This document shows, piece by piece, positions 58,806-64,000 of a stretch of 64,000 nucleotides of DNA; positions within the stretch are counted from its first letter, which is position 1; each line of letters begins with the position of its first letter. A model generated the notes under the pieces. The model worked only from the letters and a program-made list of their open reading frames with translations, had not been told where the DNA came from and ran no database searches. Source of the stretch: Arthrobacter sp. UNC362MFTsu5.1 (lineage in GTDB: Bacteria > Actinomycetota > Actinomycetes > Actinomycetales > Micrococcaceae); contig NZ_JMLE01000005.1 in the NCBI RefSeq assembly GCF_000685965.1, positions 156,103 through 220,102 on the forward strand, in the 5' to 3' direction. The translations under genes were made by a program, and so were the position numbers.

Positions 58806-59597
58806 ATGGTTAAGCAGTCCATTTTCGGCCGTATGGCGCAGCTGGCAAAGGCGAACATCAACTCCTTGCTGGACCAGGCCGAAGATCCGCAGAAGATGCT
58901 GGACCAGATGGTCCGGGATTACACGAACAACATTGCCGAAGCTGAATCTGCTGTGGCGCAGACCATCGGCAATCTGCGGATGCTCCAGGACGACTACAAC
59001 GAGGACGTCAAGAATGCCCAGGACTGGGGCAACAAGGCCCTGGCAGCGTCCCGCAAGGCCGACGAGTACCGGAGCAGCGGCGACGCCGTGGACGCCCAGA
59101 AGTTCGACAACCTGGCCAAGGTTGCCATCCAGCGCCAGATGGCAGCCGAGAACGAGGCCAAGGCAGCAGAACCCAGCATCGCCTCGCAGACCGAGGTTGT
59201 GGACAAGCTCAAGACCGGCCTTGACCAGATGAAGAGCAAGCTGAACGAGCTGACCAGCAAGCGCAATGAGCTGGTGGCCCGTTCCAAGACCGCCGCAGCA
59301 CAGTCCCAGGTCCACGACGCCCTCAAGAGCATCGATTTCATGGATCCCACCAGCGAGGTGGGCCGCTTCGAAGAGAAGATCCGCCGCGAAGAGGCGAAGG
59401 TCCGCGGACAGCAGGAGCTCGCCGCGTCCAGCCTCGACGCACAGTTCAACCAGCTCGAAGACCTTGGCGAGCAGACTGAGATCGAAGCTCGACTCGCGGC
59501 CCTGAAGTCCGGCGGCGCGAAGCCTGCCATTGGGTCGTCGGCCAATTCGTCGGCTGCCGATTCCACGGTTGAAGAGGCTGATTTCGACAAGCTCTAG
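58806..59597 (+). CDS. pspA: Phage shock protein PspA/IM30 family
   Basis: This 263-residue protein is almost all helical coiled coil, beginning KQSIFGRMAQLAKANINSLLDQAEDPQKML. PspA is an ESCRT-III-like protein that coats and mends stressed membranes. The ATG at 58806 has AAAGG seven bases upstream and is better than one at 58791. Confidence 0.94.
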   Translation: MVKQSIFGRMAQLAKANINSLLDQAEDPQKMLDQMVRDYTNNIAEAESAVAQTIGNLRMLQDDYNEDVKNAQDWGNKALAASRKADEYRSSGDAVDAQKFDNLAKVAIQRQMAAENEAKAAEPSIASQTEVVDKLKTGLDQMKSKLNELTSKRNELVARSKTAAAQSQVHDALKSIDFMDPTSEVGRFEEKIRREEAKVRGQQELAASSLDAQFNQLEDLGEQTEIEARLAALKSGGAKPAIGSSANSSAADSTVEEADFDKL

Positions 59598-59626
59598 TAG
59601 CTGATCCGGTTCCGGACCGGACACCG

Positions 59627-59664
59627 GAAAGGCCGGGGTTCCCTGACGGGAACCCCGGCCTTTC
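59627..59664 (+). terminator. Terminator after pspA
   Basis: A perfect 16-bp stem (59627-59642 with 59649-59664) closes on a six-base loop and is followed by GGTTTT, between convergent genes. Confidence 0.9.
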
Positions 59665-59688
59665 GGTTTTCGTCGACAGCGCCCGCAG

Positions 59689-60948
59689 CTAGCTCAAGGT
59701 CACCGCCGGTTCGCCTCCCGACGTCAGCCCGGTACCCGCCGTACAGCTCCCGGAACGGACATCGCCGCCGTTGTAGGCCTGGCGCAGGCAATTGCGCAGG
59801 GCCAGCTGGCCCCAGTAGTTCGGATGCAGTGATTCCTGGATGTAGTAGTCGCTGAAGGCAGTGCTCGCCGTCCGGATCTCGTTGATCCACTCGCTGAGGT
59901 CCGCTGCGCCCGCGCTCCGCCAGTCCGCCAGCGCGGTGTTGTTCAGCTTCTTCGTCGTATCGGCGCACAGTTCATGGCCGCTGAAGAGCGCGGACACGTT
60001 GAGCGTGCGAACACCGGTCACACCGGAAGCAGCGATTCCGGCTGAAATTGTGGAGTTGATGGCAGGCACGGCGGTCCCCGCCGCCCAGTCCAGGTCCGCG
60101 TTCCAGAATCCGCAGCCGTAGGTGCTCTGCCGGCTGAAACCTGATTCTGAATAGGCGATGCGGGAACTCCGCGGCAGGGGCGAGACGTAGTTCTGCACCA
60201 CCAGGCTGTACTCACCGGGCGCGTAGCCCGCGTTGCCCATTGCCTTGGCAACGTTGGCCAGCGACGTGCCGATCCGGGCCGCCACAGCCGCCCTGTTGGC
60301 GGCCGAGAAGTTCGTGGCCACCGTGGTGGAGTCCTTGCAGTAACTCGGCGCCCACCAGGGGCTGGTCATGAACTTGGAGACACACGTGGCGATGATGCCG
60401 GCAAAACCCAGGTCATTGCCGCCGATCGAGACCACTACCATCCTGACCCGGTGGGATGATGCGAAGCGCTGAAGTTCAAGGGCCTGGCCGGTGTTCCCTG
60501 CTGCGTCGTTGTAGAAGTCGAGGCCCGGTTTGAACTCCCCTGACGAGTTCCAGGACGTGGCCGTTTTGGCGCCGGAACAGGCCAGGTTGAGCGCCTGCGC
60601 CTGACCGATGCTGATTTCCGCTGACGAGGAACGGTGGCAGCCGCCCGTGCGCTCCGACTGGCCGGCATCAAGGTAGGCGGCGTCGCCCAGGGCGTCCGCC
60701 TGGGCCGGGTCGCTCGAGTTGCCCGCCCAGCGGCCTGCCTCCCCCGAAATGTAGGAGTCTCCGACACTCACCACCCACGCATCGCCGCCCGGGGGCGCAG
60801 CATGGGCGACGGGGGCAATCAACCCGGAAACCGAGACGGCGGCGGCCAGCCCTGCCAGGAGTGTCCGGGCGGCGGGCAGACGGCGGCGTGCTGTTCGGGC
60901 CGCCCTGGCCTCTTTTGAATCTTTGGCCGCTGCAAGGAATAGCTTCAT
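59689..60948 (-). CDS. Secreted SGNH/GDSL hydrolase
   Basis: This 419-residue precursor has a 50-residue signal peptide cut at AHA-AP, then an SGNH domain with nucleophile S65 (GDSYISGE), block III GGNDLGF and block V HPNYWGQ. The residue three before that histidine is glutamate, not the usual aspartate. Several cysteines suggest disulfides. It probably hydrolyses lipids or cell-wall esters outside the cell. Confidence 0.88.
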   Translation of the reverse strand: MKLFLAAAKDSKEARAARTARRRLPAARTLLAGLAAAVSVSGLIAPVAHAAPPGGDAWVVSVGDSYISGEAGRWAGNSSDPAQADALGDAAYLDAGQSERTGGCHRSSSAEISIGQAQALNLACSGAKTATSWNSSGEFKPGLDFYNDAAGNTGQALELQRFASSHRVRMVVVSIGGNDLGFAGIIATCVSKFMTSPWWAPSYCKDSTTVATNFSAANRAAVAARIGTSLANVAKAMGNAGYAPGEYSLVVQNYVSPLPRSSRIAYSESGFSRQSTYGCGFWNADLDWAAGTAVPAINSTISAGIAASGVTGVRTLNVSALFSGHELCADTTKKLNNTALADWRSAGAADLSEWINEIRTASTAFSDYYIQESLHPNYWGQLALRNCLRQAYNGGDVRSGSCTAGTGLTSGGEPAVTLS

Positions 60949-61145
60949 TGGTCATCCTTTTTCCTGCGCGCGGCATCTTTGCGGCGAACAGGTGGCCGGC
61001 ATCCGGCCGCCTCCAGCCGTATACCGTTGTCAACAGGAAAAGGCCCGATCCGAACGGAACCGTCCCTGCGGAGAATGAACGCAACGGACGGCAGGAGCGA
61101 GTCTACGGCCAAGTTACCGGCCAGTAAATAGCACCGAGCGGCGTG

Positions 61146-61151
61146 TACCGT
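61146..61151 (+). promoter_or_regulatory. -10 element TACCGT of the photolyase gene
   Basis: TACCGT ends six bases before the ATG at 61158, as in the other leaderless candidates. Confidence 0.5.
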
Positions 61152-61157
61152 GGAAGC

Positions 61158-62582
61158 ATGCCTTCCACCATTGTCTGGCTTCGTGATGACCTTCGCCTGG
61201 ATGACAATCCGGCGCTGGCCGACGCGGCAGCCCTGGGCCACCCAGTAACCGTCGTCTACGTCCTGGATGAAGAATCGCCCGGGGTGCGCGCGCTCGGCGG
61301 TGCAGCCAAGTGGTGGCTGCACCATTCGCTGGCGTCCCTGGCTGCCGGGCTGGAGGCCGCCGGCTCCCGGCTTGTCCTTCGGCGAGGGAAGGCGGCGGGA
61401 ATCATCCAGGAGCTGGCCGCAGAGACCGGAGCCACCCATCTGAGGTGGAACCGCAGGTACGGCGGGCCCGAACGCAGCATCGATGCCGGCGTTAAGGCCT
61501 GGGCCGGCGACGAAGGCCTTGATGCCGCGAGCTTCCAGGCCAGCCTCATGTTCGAGCCCTGGACCATCCGCACAGGCGCCGGCGGACCCTACAAGGTTTT
61601 CACGCCCTTCTGGCGCGCCTGCCTCGACGGCGGTGAGCCGCGGATGCCGTCCGGCGCTCCCGGCAAGCTTCCTCACCCGGCGCAGAACGACGACGGGGAG
61701 CTCCCCCACAGCGACGACCTGGACAGCTGGGGGCTGCTCCCCCGGTCACCGGACTGGAGCGCCGGACTTGCGGAGGCTTGGACGCCCGGTGAAGCGGGCG
61801 CGCACAGCCGCCTGCACGATTTCCTTGACGGCCCTGTCGAGGAGTACGGAACCGGCCGCGACCGGCCGGGACTCGAGGGCACCAGCCGCCTCTCCCCCCA
61901 CCTTCGTTTTGGTGAAATCAGTCCCTTCCGCGTCTGGCACGCGCTCCGTGAGCGCTTCCCGCACCAGGCACCCGCCGACGTCGGGATCTTCCGGTCCGAA
62001 TTGGGCTGGCGCGAGTTCTGCTGGCAGCTGCTCTATGAGAACCCGGAGCTGGCCACCCGGAACTACCGCCCCGATTTCGACCGTTTCGAGTGGCAGACGC
62101 CGTCGGACGCTGAGCTGGAAGCGTGGCAGCAGGGCCGGACGGGCTATCCGTTGGTGGACGCCGGAATGCGGCAACTGTGGCAGACGGGCTGGATGCACAA
62201 CCGCGTCCGCATGGCCGCCGCATCGTTCCTGGTGAAGAACCTGCTCGCTGACTGGCGGCTGGGCGAGGCCTGGTTCTGGGACACCCTGGTGGACGCCGAT
62301 TCAGCCAGCAATCCGGCCAACTGGCAATGGGTGGCCGGATCAGGAGCGGATGCTTCCCCGTATTTCCGGATCTTCAACCCGGTGACGCAAAGCAAGAAGT
62401 TCGACGCGGCGGGCCGCTACCTGCGGGAGTTCATTCCGGAAATCGCCGGGATGGATGACAAGGCGATCCACGAACCCTGGAAGTCTCCGGAACAGGCCGC
62501 CGGGTATCCGGAGCCGGTGGTGGGCCTGCCGGAGTCACGCGAGCGGGCCCTGGAGACCTACCAGAAGCTCAAGGAGAGCTGA
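61158..62582 (+). CDS. Deoxyribodipyrimidine photolyase
   Basis: This 474-residue light-driven enzyme repairs UV pyrimidine dimers. The N-terminal antenna domain starts STIVWLRDDLRLDDNPAL; the FAD domain holds ELGWREFCWQLL and MHNRVRMAAASFLVKNLL, and DADSASNPANWQWVAG near the end. The ATG at 61158 fits the family start and has no ribosome site. Confidence 0.95.
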   Translation: MPSTIVWLRDDLRLDDNPALADAAALGHPVTVVYVLDEESPGVRALGGAAKWWLHHSLASLAAGLEAAGSRLVLRRGKAAGIIQELAAETGATHLRWNRRYGGPERSIDAGVKAWAGDEGLDAASFQASLMFEPWTIRTGAGGPYKVFTPFWRACLDGGEPRMPSGAPGKLPHPAQNDDGELPHSDDLDSWGLLPRSPDWSAGLAEAWTPGEAGAHSRLHDFLDGPVEEYGTGRDRPGLEGTSRLSPHLRFGEISPFRVWHALRERFPHQAPADVGIFRSELGWREFCWQLLYENPELATRNYRPDFDRFEWQTPSDAELEAWQQGRTGYPLVDAGMRQLWQTGWMHNRVRMAAASFLVKNLLADWRLGEAWFWDTLVDADSASNPANWQWVAGSGADASPYFRIFNPVTQSKKFDAAGRYLREFIPEIAGMDDKAIHEPWKSPEQAAGYPEPVVGLPESRERALETYQKLKES

Positions 62583-62638
62583 GCCGGGCCGCCTATAGCG
62601 TACCCGGCCAGCGGCCAGCGCCAGCCCCGGCAGGCCGG

Positions 62639-63577
62639 TCAGCGGCTGCTGACCTTGCCCATCAGGGACGCAATGGGACTCAGGAAGAGCGGCCTGGCCA
62701 GGAACCACGCAGCGACCATCACGGCGACTGACGCGGCAAAGATGCCGAAGCCCACCCAGCTGACGTCATCGCTGCCGCCATACATGTGGTTGAGGTTCCG
62801 GAGCGCACCGGTGGCGAGCACCAGGAACACGTGAACCACGATGAAAGCGGCAAAGTAAATCATCACCGGGAAGTGCACGGCCCGGGCTGCCTCGATCGGG
62901 TAGGCCTTGTTCAGCGCCTTGGCGTTCTTGGGCCAGGCCGAGGACATCCTGAGGCCCGTGATGAACGCCAGGGGCGCCGCGATAAAGACCGTGATGAAGT
63001 ACGTGAGCAGCTGCAGGGCGTTGTAGTTGACCCAGCCGTTCTCCGTGGGCCAGTTCAGGGATGCGTACTGCAGCGCCGCCGAGAGCGCGTTGGGGAAAAC
63101 ATCCCAGCTGGTGGGCACGATGCGCGCCCACTGTCCGGTTGCGAAAATCAGGACGGCGAACACGATGCCGTTGAGGATCCACAGCGCGTCCAGGACGAGG
63201 TGGAACCACAGCGCGAGGCTGATCTTCGTCGGGGCATTCCTGGTGCGGATCATGCCCTTGTTGTTCCGGGTCCAGTAGGCCGCCGGACGTGTCTGCGTGC
63301 GCACCTGCCAGCCGGAGCGGATGATCAGCAGCAGGAAGAAGCCGTTGAGGAAGTGTTGCCACGCCAGCCAGGCCGGGAAGCCCTCAGGAGTTCCCGCAGG
63401 GAGCTCTGAGTGGCCCGGGTAGGCCGCCAGGAAGTCCTTGACCCCGGCAAGTCCGGTGATCCACTTCGCGAGAAGCACCACGAGAAGAAGGGCAACGAGC
63501 GCGGCCGGCACTGCCCAGTACAGCTTGGCCCATTTGCTCTTCGCAGTTCCGGACTTCTTCTTGGTCGGTAGTGACAT
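62639..63577 (-). CDS. Membrane b-type cytochrome (cytochrome b/b6 domain)
   Basis: This 312-residue membrane protein has about five membrane segments with histidines placed for heme (HFLNGFFLLLIIRSG, FHLVLDALWILNG, HFPVMIYFAAFIVVHVFLV), as in formate dehydrogenase or hydrogenase cytochrome b subunits. No molybdopterin or hydrogenase gene is near, so the electron partner is unknown. The ATG at 63577 has GAGGA ten bases upstream. Confidence 0.85.
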   Translation of the reverse strand: MSLPTKKKSGTAKSKWAKLYWAVPAALVALLLVVLLAKWITGLAGVKDFLAAYPGHSELPAGTPEGFPAWLAWQHFLNGFFLLLIIRSGWQVRTQTRPAAYWTRNNKGMIRTRNAPTKISLALWFHLVLDALWILNGIVFAVLIFATGQWARIVPTSWDVFPNALSAALQYASLNWPTENGWVNYNALQLLTYFITVFIAAPLAFITGLRMSSAWPKNAKALNKAYPIEAARAVHFPVMIYFAAFIVVHVFLVLATGALRNLNHMYGGSDDVSWVGFGIFAASVAVMVAAWFLARPLFLSPIASLMGKVSSR

Positions 63578-63919
63578 CGAACAGCATTCCTCTCGAGAAT
63601 GATCGACTAGTGACGTAGGCGGATCCACCCCTCCCGGGTGCACCAGCGGGAGCGCCGGCCGGGTTAAGTGCGCCTTAATAGCTTGAATCATGAACAGCGG
63701 AAGAGCGAACCCTGACGGGCCGGTGGTCATCCCCCGCAACATAGGATCCGTTTCCTGGCGGCGCCGGCCTGCCAATGCGGTGATCGTCGTTGAACAGCCA
63801 CTGGCACCGTAGGACGTAGCCCCCGCGAACGAGAATACTAGGAAATGCTAGTAGTTGGTGACCCGGGGACAAAGAAAAAAGGCCCTGACCGGCATATCTG
63901 CCGGTCAGGGCCTCTTCCA
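63578..63919. other. 342-base gap upstream of the cytochrome gene
   Basis: No convincing gene lies here. It contains a TTAAG-N5-CTTAA palindrome (63664-63678), a TACTAG-N6-CTAGTA palindrome (63836-63853) and the tRNA terminator. A promoter for the cytochrome gene is expected. Confidence 0.5.
63871..63912 (-). terminator. Rho-independent terminator of the initiator tRNA
   Basis: On the minus strand a perfect 14-bp stem (63881-63894 with 63899-63912) and loop of four bases is followed by TTTTTTCTTT. It lies seven bases after the tRNA CCA end. Confidence 0.95.
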
Positions 63920-63996
63920 TGGTTGCGGGGACAGGATTTGAACCTGTGACCTCTGGGTTATGAGCCCAGCGAGCTACCGAACTGCTCCACCCCGCG
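63920..63996 (-). tRNA. Initiator tRNA-fMet (anticodon CAT)
   Basis: This 77-base gene encodes CAU as anticodon and its own CCA end. Two initiator marks are visible: a C1-A72 mismatch at the top of the acceptor stem, and three G-C pairs at the base of the anticodon stem (GGG with CCC). Its promoter would lie beyond the window. Confidence 0.96.
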
Positions 63997-64000
63997 TCGC

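Noticed and set aside
63675..63920. 81-codon minus-strand frame before the cytochrome gene
   Set aside because: It covers the tRNA terminator and two palindromes and has no family resemblance or ribosome site.

Overview
The window is a stretch of high-GC actinobacterial chromosome, most likely Arthrobacter or Pseudarthrobacter (Micrococcaceae). The evidence is a WhiB1-type regulator, an actinobacterial order of genes that also occurs in mycobacteria (secA - hpf - comF - lpqB - mtrB - mtrA), the large 180-kDa-type NAD glutamate dehydrogenase, a SigK/RskA pair, and many start codons that look leaderless. I see no rRNA, CRISPR array, prophage, transposase or integrase. Apart from one frameshifted gene it reads as ordinary core chromosome.

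Layout. 1-1.9 kb: whiB1 under a CRP/GlxR-like operator, facing the sensor kinase gene pdtaS. 1.9-6.8 kb: NAD-glutamate dehydrogenase. 6.8-11.2 kb: a less familiar group made of a CpaE-like ATPase, a SAF-domain membrane protein, a BldC/excisionase-like small DNA-binding protein, a conserved protein of unknown function, a LysM membrane protein and a small protein encoded next to secA; two intergenic regions here carry runs of TCAAA/ACAAA, one of them in phase with the DNA helix. 11.3-21.7 kb, minus strand: secA, a YcaQ-type winged-helix protein, hpf, comF, lpqB, mtrB, mtrA. 22-28.5 kb, plus strand: a tightly coupled operon of a proline-rich multi-pass membrane protein, DUF4129, DUF4350, MoxR, DUF58 and DUF4166 proteins. 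28.5-30 kb: chorismate mutase with a MetE-like protein that has no cysteines. 30-35.7 kb: an oligopeptide ABC importer. 35.9-38.4 kb: a caspase-family protease and a zinc metalloprotease, tail to tail. 38.5-44.5 kb: mnmA, a ferredoxin-reductase-type flavoprotein, a cysteine desulfurase, an EamA exporter, and a SufR-like regulator divergent from a DoxX gene. 44.5-49.5 kb: a lipoprotein, a frameshifted diacylglycerol kinase, a J-domain protein, trmL, sigK and rskA. 49.7-54.3 kb: gluconate permease and kinase, then etfB-etfA-PIG-L deacetylase. 54.6-59.6 kb: an HtrA-type protease, then a TPM-domain protein and PspA (envelope stress). 59.7-64 kb: a secreted SGNH hydrolase, photolyase, a b-type cytochrome and an initiator tRNA with a textbook terminator.

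Themes. Many genes concern the envelope and its stress: MtrAB-LpqB, SecA, HtrA, TPM/PspA, RskA/SigK, the MoxR operon and the LysM/SAF group. Several start codons lie exactly 6 nt after a TANNNT hexamer, which suggests leaderless mRNAs. Convergent neighbours often share or nearly share their 3' ends. The best candidates for undescribed biology are the phased repeat array next to the BldC-like gene, the caspase/gluzincin pair, and the SufR-like/DoxX module with two same-spaced operator dyads.
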